A DNA stretch of 64,000 nucleotides from Bradyrhizobium sp. CCBAU 51627 (GCF_028128765.1 NZ_LBJG01000023.1:124001-188000); one strand, 5' to 3'. Shown: positions 26,293 to 36,987, counted from the first letter of the stretch. Program-made: numbers and translations. The notes: generated by a model from the sequence alone, not told the origin.

Positions 26293-27257
26293 TTAGGCCA
26301 GATGACACGCCACGAAATGTCCTCCCGCGCCTTCCTTCAACTCCGGCGCGGCTTCGGCGCAGCGCGGCTGGGCGATCGGGCAGCGGGTATGGAAGTGACA
26401 GCCCGAGGGCGGCTTCATCGGGCTCGGTACGTCGCCCTTGAGGCGGATGCGGTTGCGCTTGAGCTTGGGATCGGGCACCGGCACGGCGGAGAGCAGCGCC
26501 TTGGTGTAGGGATGCTGCGGATTGCGGTAGAGGTCGCTCGCCTTTGCCAGCTCGACGATGCGGCCGAGATACATCACCGCGACGCGGTCGGAGATGTGCT
26601 CGACCACCGAGAGGTCATGCGCCACGAACAGATAGGTGAGGTTCAGCTCGGCCTGAAGATCTTCAAGGAGGTTGATCACCTGGGCCTGGATCGAGACGTC
26701 GAGCGCGGACACCGGCTCGTCGCAGACAATCAGCTTGGGCTCGACCGCGAGCGCCCGCGCGATCACGATACGCTGGCGCTGGCCGCCGGAGAACTCGTGC
26801 GGATAGCGCCGCATGTGCTCGGCCTTGAGGCCGACCTTGACCAGTAGACCCGCGACACGCTCCTCGCGCTCCTTGGCGCTGGATGCGAGATTGTGGATGA
26901 TGAAGGCTTCGCCGAGGATCGAGCCGACCGTCATGCGCGGATTGAGCGAGGCAAACGGATCCTGGAACACGAGCTGCATGTTCCGCCGCATCGCGCGCAG
27001 ATCGCTGCCGCCGAGTTGGCGCACGTCCTGGCCATCGAATACGACCTCGCCATCGGTCGGCTCGATCAGGCGCAGCACGCAGCGCCCCGTCGTCGACTTG
27101 CCGCAACCGGACTCGCCGACGAGACCGAGTGTCTCACCGCGATTGACCGAGAACGAGACGCCGTCGACCGCGTAGACGCTGCCGACCTGGCGCGACAAGA
27201 GGCCGCCGAGCACGGGAAAATACTTCTTCAGACCGCTGACGCGGAGCAAGGGCTCGC

Positions 27258-27261
<4 letters not shown>
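26293..27261 (-). CDS. Peptide ABC transporter ATP-binding protein (DppF/OppF type)
   Basis: A 322-residue ATPase with Walker [10 protein letters not shown], signature FSGGQRQR, Walker [13 protein letters not shown] and switch HDLS. The C-terminus has the Dpp/Opp zinc-like extension with [14 protein letters not shown] typical of DppF. It is the second ATPase of the operon. The start at 27261 overlaps the DppD stop by 4 bp (ATGA). It powers the permease pair encoded by 28253-30095. Confidence 0.95.
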
Positions 27262-28252
<991 letters not shown>

Positions 28253-28253
<1 letters not shown>

Positions 28254-29170
28254 CAGATTACCCGTCGCGCATCGAGCGCGTCACGCAGACCGTCGCCGAT
28301 GAAGTTGATGGCGACTACTGCGATGAAGATCGCGCCGCCCGGGAACAGCGCCCAGTGCGGGCCGATGTCGAGAAAGTCCTTGGCATCGAACAGCAGCCGC
28401 CCCCAGGTGGGGGTATCAGGCGGAAAGCCGAGGCCGAGGAAGGACAGCGTCGATTCCGCGATGATCGCGGCGGCAACGTCGATGGTGCCGGCGATGATCA
28501 CCGGACCGAGCGCATTCGGCAGGATGTGCCTCACCACTTGCCGCACCGGGCTCGCGCCGAGTGCACGCGCCGCCTCGACGAACTCCTTCTCGCGGATTGA
28601 CAAGAACTGGGCGCGAACGAGACGCGCGACCGGCATCCAGCGCAGTCCGCCGATCACGAGCACGATCAGGATGAAAATGCCGCCCTCGGGGCCGAACACC
28701 TGCTTCAGCCCGTCGCGGAAGAGATAGATCAGCAGCAGGAGCAGCGGCAATTGCGGCAGCGACAGAAAGAGATCGGTGAGCCACATCAATCCGTGGCCAA
28801 GCGCGCCGCGAGACATGCCGGCGAGCGCGCCGATCAGCGTGCCGATGAACACCGACACCAGCATTGCAGCCAATCCGACCGCGAGCGAGATCCGGCCGCC
28901 ATAGATCATGCGCGCCAGGATGTCCTGGCCGAGGTCGTCGGTGCCGAAGGGATGAGACAGCGACGGCCCTTGCAAGCCTGCGACAATGTCGATGTCGTTG
29001 ATCTTCACGCGCCAGATGAAGGGACCGACCACCACCGCCAGAATCAGGATAAGCAGCAAGAATGCGCTGACGACGGCAAGCCGGTGACGGCTGTAGCGCC
29101 GCCACGTCTCGCGCCAGGGCGAATAGGTGCGCCGCTCAGCGGAGGGAGATGCGAGGGTCAAGCCAGCCAT
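28253..29170 (-). CDS. Peptide ABC transporter permease (DppC type)
   Basis: The protein has about 305 residues. The N-terminal helix ([16 protein letters not shown]), then [20 protein letters not shown], the EAA-loop [16 protein letters not shown], and five more helices are clear. It is an inner-membrane subunit for oligopeptide import. The start is uncertain: the ATG at 29170 overlaps the upstream permease gene by 35 bp, and a TTG nearby is possible. The frame further upstream is inside the other permease and rejected. Confidence 0.92.
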
Positions 29171-30095
29171 ACAGGACGTCCGCGATGAGATTGAACAACA
29201 CGACCAGGCACGCAAACACGAAGGTCACGGCCATCACGACCGGCGTGTCGTTGGAAAGGATTGAGGAGATCAGCAGCGAGCCGATGCCGGGGATGCGGAA
29301 GATCTGCTCGGTGACGATGGCGCCGCCGAACACGGCCGGCATCTGCAACGCGATCAGCGTCACCACCGGGATCATGGCGTTGCGCATGACGTGCTTGACG
29401 ATGACCTTGGCCTGACCGAGGCCCTTGGCGCGCGCCGTGGTGACGTAGTCGAGCCGGATGACGTCGAGCATCGCCGAGCGTACGAAGCGCGTCATCGACG
29501 CCGCCTGGAACAGGCCGAGCACGGCCACCGGCATGATCGCCTGCCGGATCATCTCGAGCACCCAATGAATGCCGGTCGCCTTGATGTCGGTGGAGTAGAC
29601 AAACGGCAGCCAGTCCAGCGTGACCGAGAAGATCAGGATGAACAGCAGGCCGGTGAAGAAGGTCGGCAGCGAGAAGCCGATGAAGGCGAACGTGTTCGCG
29701 ATCTGGTCGAACAGCGAATATGGCTTCGTCGCCGCATAGACGCCAACGGGAATCGCGATCAACAGCGCCAGGATCTGTGCCGAGCCGATCACATAGAGCG
29801 TGGCCGGCAGGCGCTGGAGGATAAGCGTGTCGACGTTCATCCGGCTGACGAAGGAGAAGCCCCAGTCGCCGTGCACCATGGCGTTCAGCCAATGCAGGTA
29901 ACGGAGATAGATCGGATCGTCGAGGCCGAACTTCGCCCGAAGCGCGGCTTGCACTTCGGGCGGCACGTTCGGGTTGGTCGCGAGATCACTGAAGGGATCG
30001 CCTGGCGCAAGCGCCAGGACGACGAACAGGACAAGCGAAATCGCCAGCAGGCTCGGAACGGCAATCAGAAGGCGGCGCAGGACATACTGGCTCAT
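29136..30095 (-). CDS. Peptide ABC transporter permease (DppB type)
   Basis: A 319-residue protein with six helices. The typical N-terminus is MSQYVLRRLLIAVPSLLAIS, followed by PGDPF, the EAA-type loop DYVTTARAKGLGQ, and the end [16 protein letters not shown]. It forms a heterodimer with the DppC-type permease. It lies between the binding protein gene and dppC, a normal dpp order. The 3' end overlaps dppC by 35 bp if that gene starts at 29170. Confidence 0.94.
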   Translation of the reverse strand: MSQYVLRRLLIAVPSLLAISLVLFVVLALAPGDPFSDLATNPNVPPEVQAALRAKFGLDDPIYLRYLHWLNAMVHGDWGFSFVSRMNVDTLILQRLPATLYVIGSAQILALLIAIPVGVYAATKPYSLFDQIANTFAFIGFSLPTFFTGLLFILIFSVTLDWLPFVYSTDIKATGIHWVLEMIRQAIMPVAVLGLFQAASMTRFVRSAMLDVIRLDYVTTARAKGLGQAKVIVKHVMRNAMIPVVTLIALQMPAVFGGAIVTEQIFRIPGIGSLLISSILSNDTPVVMAVTFVFACLVVLFNLIADVLYGWLDPRISLR

Positions 30096-30117
30096 CGCGG
30101 AGAATCCCGGCCTACGA

Positions 30118-31908
30118 TCACGCCTCCCGGTACCAGTCCTGGATGTTGTCGGTCCTGTTGGCCCAGCCCGAGACCACGGGCTTCAGCGAGGTGGCGCAGG
30201 CATCCACCACAAGACGGTGCATCACCGGAATGAACACGGTGTCCTGCCATAGCAGGTCGTTGCACTTGATGTAGAGGGCCGCGCGCTTGACCAGATCGGT
30301 CTCGGTCTCGGCCGCCGTAATCGCGTCGTCATACTCCTTGTTGACATAACGCGGGAAATTCGGGCCCTGCCACTTATTTTCCTTGGTGGCGACGTTGGCG
30401 GAGACATAGCGCCTCATGTGCAGGGCCGGATCCGGTTGGGTCATCGGAATCTGGAATTCCTCGATGTCGGAATAAAACTTCGAGTAGGTGTCGGGGTTGG
30501 CGACGTCGGACGAGAAGAACACCGAGGCAACGACGGATTTGAGTTCGACGTCGATCCCGGCCTTTTGGCAGGCCTGCTTGACGATGGCCTGGGTCTTCTG
30601 CCGGGGGCCGTTGGTCGAGGTCTGGTAGAGGAGCTTCAGCTTCTTTCCGTCCTTCTCGCGGATGCCATCCGCGCCGACCTTCCAGCCGGCCTCATCGAGC
30701 ATCTTCGACGCCTTCTCGACGCTGAATTCCCAAGAGGTGTTCTTGGAGACGAACTTCTCGGGCCCGTTGAGATAGTTCGCCGTGGTGCGTCCGGCGCGAC
30801 CGTAAATCGCCTTCTTGACCGACTCGCGGTCGACGAGCAGCGCCAGTGCCTTGCGGACCTTCGGATCCGAGAGGATCGGGTGCTTGGTCTTCATCGACGA
30901 CCGCTCTCCATCGACTTCGGTGTTGGGGTCGGTGAAGTTGATCGCGATGAACTCGATGTCGCCACCGGTGGCATAGATCGTCTTGCCCTTACCGCCCTTC
31001 TCCAAGCGCAGCAGCACCTCGTCCTCGACCTGCATGTTCCAGGCGAAATCGAATTCTCCGGTCTGGATCACGGCCCGTGCCGCGGAGACGGCATCGCCGC
31101 CGCCCTTCATATCGATCGTATCGAAATACGGCCTGTTGGGCATGTGATAGTCGGGATTGAGCTTGCCGCGGACCAGATCGCCCGGCTTGAACTCGACGAA
31201 TGTGTAGGGGCCTGTACCAACAGGGGCCAGGTTGGTCGGCGCTTCGCGGGATTTCGATCCCTTGTACTCCGCAAACAGATGCTTCGGGATAACGCAGCCG
31301 TACGCGCCGACGAAGGCATTGGCCCAGAACGGCGTTGGATTCTTGAACAGGATACGGATGGTAAGGTCATCCACCTTTTCGACCGTCATGTCGGCATAGG
31401 TGCTGATGGAGACGGCGGCTGTGGCGGGATCGCTAGCGTATTCCCAGGTGAATACGAAATCATCGGCCGTCAGCGGCTTGCCATCATGCCATTTGACGCC
31501 CGGCTTGATCTTCCAGGTCACCGACTTGCCATCGGCTGCGAGGCCACCGTTCGCGGTCGACGGAATTTGGGCGGCGAGGATCGGATTGAGATTGCCGTCG
31601 ACGTCCCAGCTCGCGAGCGGCTCATAGAAGAGACGCGAGCCGTCCTGATCCTTGGTGCCGGTGGCGAAATGCGGATTGAGCAGGGTCGGACCTTGCCACC
31701 ACAACAGCTTGAGCGGACCGCCGCCGCCACGCTTGGTCGGCGGATACGGGGTCGGGCTCTGGGCCATGGCGACGCCGCCGATCGAGAGAAGCTGGTTGGC
31801 GAGCGGCGCGGTGAGGCCGACCGCGGCCATGCGCCGGATGAAGGCACGGCGATCCATCCGCCCGTCCTTCACCTCACCGATCATTGAACGCAGTTCTTTG
31901 TCCAGCAT
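30118..31908 (-). CDS. ABC transporter substrate-binding protein, peptide type (SBP family 5)
   Basis: The protein has 596 residues from the ATG at 31908, with GGGGGAC upstream. A DRRAFIRRM segment followed by a hydrophobic stretch ending at AMAQ (about residues 18-50) looks like a twin-arginine signal, so it may be exported folded. SBP family 5 features are FEPLASWD-like FYEPLASWD, KPGVKWHDGKPLTADDFVFTW, and VGTGPYTF. It should deliver peptides or a related ligand to the permeases encoded downstream. It is preceded at 261 bp by the M20 peptidase gene. Confidence 0.94.
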   Translation of the reverse strand: MLDKELRSMIGEVKDGRMDRRAFIRRMAAVGLTAPLANQLLSIGGVAMAQSPTPYPPTKRGGGGPLKLLWWQGPTLLNPHFATGTKDQDGSRLFYEPLASWDVDGNLNPILAAQIPSTANGGLAADGKSVTWKIKPGVKWHDGKPLTADDFVFTWEYASDPATAAVSISTYADMTVEKVDDLTIRILFKNPTPFWANAFVGAYGCVIPKHLFAEYKGSKSREAPTNLAPVGTGPYTFVEFKPGDLVRGKLNPDYHMPNRPYFDTIDMKGGGDAVSAARAVIQTGEFDFAWNMQVEDEVLLRLEKGGKGKTIYATGGDIEFIAINFTDPNTEVDGERSSMKTKHPILSDPKVRKALALLVDRESVKKAIYGRAGRTTANYLNGPEKFVSKNTSWEFSVEKASKMLDEAGWKVGADGIREKDGKKLKLLYQTSTNGPRQKTQAIVKQACQKAGIDVELKSVVASVFFSSDVANPDTYSKFYSDIEEFQIPMTQPDPALHMRRYVSANVATKENKWQGPNFPRYVNKEYDDAITAAETETDLVKRAALYIKCNDLLWQDTVFIPVMHRLVVDACATSLKPVVSGWANRTDNIQDWYREA

Positions 31909-32169
31909 GGTTGTCCCCCGTCTGGTTCCCGTATGGATGCAGGCGGCCGCGGAACGGTCGCCGGGTTTTGACTGGCCGTAGATGGCACACTGAATAGGCC
32001 GTACGTCAACTGCGACCGTGTGTGTGCAAACGGACTTCTGGCTTTCTGTTGAGCAAAACTTCGTTCCGCAGCCCAACAGTTCGGCATTCCGGCGTCAAAA
32101 TCGGCCGGAACGCAAGTTGCACTGCGGAAAATTTGTTCTTCAGATCAGACGAAGTATCGAGATGGAATT

Positions 32170-33588
32170 CTACGCCACAGACATATTGAGCGGCGGCGCG
32201 ACGTGGTCCGGCAGTGGGCAGACATAAGGTGTCTTCGCCGTCCGCTTCGTCAGATCGGCCTTCGCGGCCTTGATCAGTTCCGGTTCTGTCAGCGCCTTGA
32301 TGCCGAGGCCGGCCATGGCCTTGGCTGCCTGCACCATCGCCTTGTGGGCATGCGGACTCTTTCCCTGCGCCACCACCTGCCACGTGTGGAAAGGCGTGCC
32401 GATTGCAACCGTGGGTGCGTGAACCTGCACGGTCGGCACCACCCAGCTCACGTCGCCAACGTCGGTTGAACCGACCAGCGGGTTGCGCTTGGCGTCCAGC
32501 GGCACCAGGAAGTCGGCCAGCGGCCGATCGGTCGGCTCCATGCCGATTGCGTAATAGACCGAGGCGATGTCCTTGTCGGTCAGCGTCGCGCGGATCTGGT
32601 TGGCAAAGCCCTTGTCGGCATCATCGAAATGCGGCGGTCCGAGCTCTTCCATGACCCGATGCAGCGCGTGCTCCAGCGGCGTATTGGGCAGGATGTTGGA
32701 GACCGCGGAGATGATCTTCATCTCGACCTTGGTCTCGGTCATCAAGGCCGCACCTTCTGCGATCTTGCTGACGCGCCCGACCAGCTCGTTCATGCCGGGA
32801 AGGTCGCGGGCGCGAATGGAGTAGCGCACCCGGGCATGGGCCTGCACCACGTTGGGCGCAATACCGCCGGTGTCGAGCAACGCGTAATGCACGCGCGCAT
32901 CGCTCGGCATGTGCTCGCGCATATAGTTCACACCGACATTCATCAGTTCGACCGCGTCGAGCGCGGAGCGGCCGAGATGGGGCGAAGCCGCCGCATGCGA
33001 GGTGCGCCCGGTGAAGATGAAGTCGGCCCGGGTGTTGGCGAGCGACGGCGTCACCGCGACTTCCCAGAAGCTGTGCGGATGCCAGGTGATGGCGATATCG
33101 GCGTCCGCGAACGCGCCGGAGCGCACCATGAAGGCCTTGGCCGCGCCGCCCTCTTCCGCCGGACAGCCGTAATAGCGCACGCGACCGGGCACCTTGTGTT
33201 CGGCGAGCCAGTCCTTGACCGCGGTCGCCGCGAGCAGCGCCGCGGAACCGAGCAGATTGTGACCGCAGCCATGGCCATGGCCGCCGGTCTCGACCGGACG
33301 ATGCTCGGCAATACCGGCCTCCTGGCTGAGGCCCGGGAGAGCATCATATTCACCCATGAACGCGATGACCGGACCACCCTCGCCCCATTCGCCCATCACA
33401 GCGGTCGGAATGCCCGCGACCTTCTCGGTGATACGGAAGCCCTGGTGGCGCAGTTCGGCGAGATGCTCGGCGGCGGAGCGCGCCTCGGTGTAGCAGACCT
33501 CGGGCATGCCCCAGACCTTGTCGCTGAGGTCGATGAATCGTCCCTTGATCGTGTCGATGCCACGCCAGATGTCGCTACGGTTATCCAT
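32170..33588 (-). CDS. M20 family metallopeptidase (AbgB-like amidohydrolase)
   Basis: A 472-residue protein from the ATG at 33588. Metal-binding motifs are GHGHGCGHN near residue 100 and the catalytic CPAEEGGAAK, with a later HPHS and the dimerisation-domain His/Ser in TSHAAASPHLGRSALDAVEL. The length and the WVVPTVQVHAP region resemble AbgB (p-aminobenzoyl-glutamate hydrolase subunit B), without an AbgA partner here. It is upstream of the peptide-type importer in the same direction and could cleave what is imported. The 261-bp gap to the binding-protein gene may hold another promoter. Confidence 0.92.
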   Translation of the reverse strand: MDNRSDIWRGIDTIKGRFIDLSDKVWGMPEVCYTEARSAAEHLAELRHQGFRITEKVAGIPTAVMGEWGEGGPVIAFMGEYDALPGLSQEAGIAEHRPVETGGHGHGCGHNLLGSAALLAATAVKDWLAEHKVPGRVRYYGCPAEEGGAAKAFMVRSGAFADADIAITWHPHSFWEVAVTPSLANTRADFIFTGRTSHAAASPHLGRSALDAVELMNVGVNYMREHMPSDARVHYALLDTGGIAPNVVQAHARVRYSIRARDLPGMNELVGRVSKIAEGAALMTETKVEMKIISAVSNILPNTPLEHALHRVMEELGPPHFDDADKGFANQIRATLTDKDIASVYYAIGMEPTDRPLADFLVPLDAKRNPLVGSTDVGDVSWVVPTVQVHAPTVAIGTPFHTWQVVAQGKSPHAHKAMVQAAKAMAGLGIKALTEPELIKAAKADLTKRTAKTPYVCPLPDHVAPPLNMSVA

Positions 33589-33639
33589 TGCTTCGGTCCG
33601 TGATCTCTTGGTCGAACGAAGCGGCAATGGTTAGCAGCT

Positions 33640-33810
33640 TCACCCGTCAACGACCAGCGGCTCGCCGGACATCAGCCATGCGGCCCGCGCGACCAACCCC
33701 GGTCCGGCGCTGGCGACGCTGAGCCGCGGCAGTTCCTGGTACGATCGCTGAATTGGGCCGAAGCGTCCGGAATAGTTGAGGTCAAGTCTTTCAAGACGAC
33801 CGCCCTCGGC
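33640..33810 (-). pseudogene. Coding remnant of 56 codons without a start
   Basis: Between the M20 gene and the HtrA-like gene, the reverse strand has an open stretch from 33810 (after a stop at 33811-33813) to a TGA at 33640-33642. It has high GC in third positions and a plausible protein C-terminus: LDLNYSGRFGPIQRSYQELP, later PGLVARAAWLMSGEP. It has no ATG or GTG start followed by a domain. The pattern loosely recalls the C-terminus of bacterial glucokinases (GRF, tyrosine, LP, PGL), but that is a guess. It may be a decayed gene rather than an expressed one. Confidence 0.35.
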
Positions 33811-33881
33811 CTAAATTACCTCTCCTTCGCGCGCCTCCTTCTTGCGGCGAAGGGACCGCGCTCGCAGATCAGGAGACCTCC

Positions 33882-34871
33882 ATGCCCGCTCTGACCGAAT
33901 GGAGAGTGCCGCCAGCCAATCAGCCGCGCGCGAGCGACTACGGTTTCGACCTCGATCGTGCGCTCGCATCCGTCGTCGGACTGCACGCCATCATCCCGCC
34001 GGACGCCTTTAGCGCCGAAACGCTCGGCACCGAGCGCGCCGGCAACGGCGTCGTGATTGACGACGGGCTGGTGCTCACCATCGGCTATCTCATCACCGAG
34101 GCGGAATCGGTCTGGCTTCATCTCGGCGACGGACGCGTCGTGGAGGGGCATGTGCTGGGGTTCGACGCGGTCACCGGCTTCGGCCTCGTGCAGGTTCTCG
34201 GCCAGCTCGACATCGAGCCATTGCCGCTCGGTTCGTCTGCGGATATCAGGCTCGGCGACCGCGTCGTGGTCGGCGGCGCCGGGGGACGGACGCGATCGGT
34301 CGCGAGCCAGATCGTCGCCAAGCAGGAGTTCGCCGGCTACTGGGAGTATCTGCTCGACGAGGCCTTGTTCACCTATCCCGCCCATCCGAACTGGGGCGGC
34401 ACGGGGCTGATCAACGAGCGCGGCGAATTGATCGGCATCGGCTCGCTCCAGCTCGAGCGTGAGCGCGACGGCAAGGCCGAGCATGTCAACATGGTCGTGC
34501 CCATCGACCTGTTGAAGCCGATCCTCGACGACCTCCGCAAGTTTGGCCGCGTCAACAAGCCGGCGCGGCCGTGGCTCGGGCTCTATTCCACCGAGATCGA
34601 CAACCGCGTGGTGGTGATCGGGATCTCCGCCAACGGTCCGGCCGCCCGCGCCGAGCTCAAGACCGGCGACATCATCCTCGCGGTGGACGGCGAGAAGGTC
34701 ACGAGCCAGACGGCATTCTACAAGAAGATGTGGGGGCTCGGCGCCGCCGGCGTCGATGTGCCTCTCACCGTGCATCATCAAGGCACCGCGCATCATGAGG
34801 GCGTCACCTTCGACGTCACCGTGACGTCGACCGACCGTTTCAAGCTACTGAAGGCGCCGAAGCTGCACTGA
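33882..34871 (+). CDS. HtrA-like serine protease homologue with PDZ domain, catalytic triad replaced
   Basis: A 329-residue protein with a trypsin-like HtrA fold (about residues 25-215) and a C-terminal PDZ domain (about 231-310, RPWLGLYSTEIDN to ELKTGDIILAVDGEKV). Aligned by eye to DegP, the three catalytic positions are changed. The TNNHV His is Tyr69 (VLTIGYLI), the TDLAV Asp is Gly99 (DAVTGFGLV), and the GNSGG Ser is Trp171 (HPNWGGTG). It has no signal peptide, so it may be cytosolic. It is therefore probably not a protease but a peptide-binding or scaffold protein. An esterase gene follows 36 bp later. It starts at the ATG with AGGAGACC upstream. Confidence 0.9.
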   Translation: MPALTEWRVPPANQPRASDYGFDLDRALASVVGLHAIIPPDAFSAETLGTERAGNGVVIDDGLVLTIGYLITEAESVWLHLGDGRVVEGHVLGFDAVTGFGLVQVLGQLDIEPLPLGSSADIRLGDRVVVGGAGGRTRSVASQIVAKQEFAGYWEYLLDEALFTYPAHPNWGGTGLINERGELIGIGSLQLERERDGKAEHVNMVVPIDLLKPILDDLRKFGRVNKPARPWLGLYSTEIDNRVVVIGISANGPAARAELKTGDIILAVDGEKVTSQTAFYKKMWGLGAAGVDVPLTVHHQGTAHHEGVTFDVTVTSTDRFKLLKAPKLH

Positions 34872-34907
34872 CAAAGATTGAACCGGCTCCAAGCAGAGGA
34901 AGGGGCG

Positions 34908-35978
34908 ATGACCGAGGCCGTCGTTGACGACATCGTGGCCGTGCTGCCGCCGCTGCTCAATGCGCTGGAAGCGCTCGGCTACTTCGCCCGGCATTTGCAT
35001 CCGCCGGCGTTCGGCTCGGTGATGAACGCAATCGGCGCGCCGGATGATACGCTCCGGTCGGCACAGGCAACGATCGGCGGGTGGCCGGAGCAATTCGCCG
35101 AACTTCGGGAGCGACTGGATCGCGCCTGCAACGAGACGCTCGCCGCCTTTGCCGGCATCCGCGACGTTGAGCGCGGCAATGGCGATCTCGTCGCTGTGTT
35201 CCGCGCGCTACGCCATCTGCCGCGCGCGCAGGAGGCTCTTTATCCGCTCTCGGCGCAGTTTCCGCCGGTGAGCAACTTCTTCCTCAATGCGGCCAATCGC
35301 GACAATGAGGCGTTGCTGGCGCGGCTGGAGGTCGGTGCCAGCGAGCACACCGGCATCTTCCACGATCACAACGAGCTCGGCAGCCGCGGCGGCTTCTCGG
35401 TATATGTGCCCGAATATTATACGGCCGATCGCACCTGGCCGCTGGTCGTGGCACTGCATGGCGGCAGCGGCAATGGCCGCGGCTTCCTATGGAGCTGGCT
35501 GCGCGATGCGCGCAGCCTTGGTGCAATCCTGGTGGCGCCGACCGCAACAGGACAAACCTGGGCGCTGATGGGCGACGACACCGACACGCCCAACCTGATG
35601 CGAATCCTCGAAGCCGTGCGCAGCCGCTGGTCGGTCGATGCCTCACGCATGCTGCTGACGGGCATGAGCGACGGCGGCACCTTCTGCTATGTCAGCGGAC
35701 TCGATGGCACCTCGCCCTTCACGCATCTCGCACCGGTGTCGGCGACCTTCCATCCGCTGATGGCGGAGGTGGCGGACGCCGCGCGTCTGCAGGGACTGCC
35801 TGTTTTCATCACCCACGGCAGGCTTGACTGGATGTTTCCGGTGCAGACCGCACGGCAGACGCAAGCCGCGCTCGCCGCGGCCGGTGCTGACGTCACCTAT
35901 CGCGAGATCGACGATCTCAGCCACACCTATCCGCGCGAGATCAACGCCGAGCTGCTGGCGTGGCTGAACGGGGCGTGA
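34908..35978 (+). CDS. Alpha/beta hydrolase of the phospholipase/carboxylesterase type with an N-terminal helical extension
   Basis: The protein has 356 residues from the ATG at 34908 (AGGAAGGGG upstream). The first 150 residues are helical and not part of the hydrolase fold (repeated Leu/Ala/Arg stretches). The hydrolase part has ALHGGSGNGRGF (oxyanion), the nucleophile Ser254 in GMSDGGTFC, an Asp in THGRLDWMFP and the His in LSHTYP. The substrate is unknown. It follows the HtrA-like gene in the same direction and likely shares its transcript. Confidence 0.87.
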   Translation: MTEAVVDDIVAVLPPLLNALEALGYFARHLHPPAFGSVMNAIGAPDDTLRSAQATIGGWPEQFAELRERLDRACNETLAAFAGIRDVERGNGDLVAVFRALRHLPRAQEALYPLSAQFPPVSNFFLNAANRDNEALLARLEVGASEHTGIFHDHNELGSRGGFSVYVPEYYTADRTWPLVVALHGGSGNGRGFLWSWLRDARSLGAILVAPTATGQTWALMGDDTDTPNLMRILEAVRSRWSVDASRMLLTGMSDGGTFCYVSGLDGTSPFTHLAPVSATFHPLMAEVADAARLQGLPVFITHGRLDWMFPVQTARQTQAALAAAGADVTYREIDDLSHTYPREINAELLAWLNGA

Positions 35979-36061
35979 ACGAAGCGACCTTAACCGCGCC
36001 GCACTGCCGCGGAACCATCACTCCGGGACCAACGTTATCGGTCCGTCACCGGAGGTTCGCC

Positions 36062-36268
36062 ATGCAGACTTTTTTCGGAATGATCCTGGGCGCGCTGCTG
36101 CTCGCTTGCGGCGTCTATATCTACGACTCCATGCAGACGTCGTCGGTCGCCAATGGTGAAGTCGCGATCACCAACCGCACCATCGTGAACTGGGATGTCG
36201 CAAAGGCCGATTGGGACGCGTTGCGCGACCGCGCGCACAAGGACTGGGTCCGCATCTCATCGAAGTAA
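36062..36268 (+). CDS. Small membrane protein, conserved, function unknown
   Basis: A 68-residue protein: an N-terminal hydrophobic helix (about 4-20, GMILGALLLACGVYIY) with a Cys inside it, then a soluble part with ITNRTIVNWDVAKADWDAL and an RDRAHKDWVRI tail. The ATG at 36062 has GGAGG upstream. The upstream in-frame extension overlaps the esterase gene and was dropped. I do not recognise a named family. It precedes a bidirectional terminator. Confidence 0.75.
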   Translation: MQTFFGMILGALLLACGVYIYDSMQTSSVANGEVAITNRTIVNWDVAKADWDALRDRAHKDWVRISSK

Positions 36269-36282
36269 CGAGCACAATGAAC

Positions 36283-36314
36283 AAGGCGCCGTCGCGGCTC
36301 CGCGGCGGCGCCTT
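36283..36314. terminator. Bidirectional rho-independent terminator
   Basis: AAGGCGCCGTCGCGG, a two-base loop, and CCGCGGCGGCGCCTT form a long GC-rich stem followed by T on the plus strand. It lies between the convergent small membrane protein and DsbA-like genes. Confidence 0.85.
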
Positions 36315-36327
36315 TGCTTGTCCGTAA

Positions 36328-36987
36328 TCAGTTCATCTTGGCCTTGCGGGCATCCGCGATGACCTGCTCGAACTCGTTCATGCTGAGCGCGCGTGGAATG
36401 CGGTACTTGCCGACGATGAAGGACGGCGTGCCGCGGAAGCCGAAGGCCTCGGCCTGATCGTTGTTGCGCTTGAGGATCGCGTCGATGTCCTTGCCGTGCG
36501 CGGCGAGGTCGCTCTTGAGGCGGTTCATGTCGACGCCGACGGATGCGAGCAGTTCGTTGATCCGCGACTCGGTCAGGCGCGAGCTGACGCCCATCATGGC
36601 GTCATGGGCCTGGTGGTACTTGTCCTGAAATTTCGCGGCGAGCGCGATCCGGGCGGCCGTCACCGAGACGGGTCCGAGGATCGGCCAGTCCTTCAGGACC
36701 AGCCTGACCTTGCCGTCGTCCTGGACGACCTGGCGCAGCTCTGGCTCGAGCTTGCGGCAATAGGGACAATTGTAGTCGGACCATTCGATGATGCTGATGT
36801 TACCCTCGGGATTACCGGCGACGGGAACATCAGGGTCGCGCAGCACCTTGGCTTCGGTCAGCACCTCGTCATCACCCGTCGCTGCGGCGCGCGCCAGCGT
36901 CACCCCGCCGGCCGCGAGCGCACCCGCCCCGATCAACGTCAAAGCGACGCGCCGCGTCGGCTCAAGGCCCCTATTCCTGAATCCCAT
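36328..36987 (-). CDS. DsbA family thiol:disulfide oxidoreductase
   Basis: A 219-residue protein from the ATG at 36987 (GGGACGAG upstream). An N-terminal hydrophobic segment ending in ARAAA (about 12-36) directs export. The active site is CPYC in SDYNCPYCRKLEPEL, followed by a helical insertion and the cis-Pro loop FRGTPSFIVG. Such DsbA-family proteins oxidise or isomerise disulfides in the periplasm, and this one resembles the DsbG/ScsC-like group. Neighbours do not suggest a client. It ends at the bidirectional terminator. Confidence 0.9.
   Translation of the reverse strand: MGFRNRGLEPTRRVALTLIGAGALAAGGVTLARAAATGDDEVLTEAKVLRDPDVPVAGNPEGNISIIEWSDYNCPYCRKLEPELRQVVQDDGKVRLVLKDWPILGPVSVTAARIALAAKFQDKYHQAHDAMMGVSSRLTESRINELLASVGVDMNRLKSDLAAHGKDIDAILKRNNDQAEAFGFRGTPSFIVGKYRIPRALSMNEFEQVIADARKAKMN

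Noticed and set aside
36283..36314. GC-rich stem considered as an attachment site
   Set aside because: It lies between convergent genes, has a rho-independent terminator structure and has no integrase or tRNA nearby.
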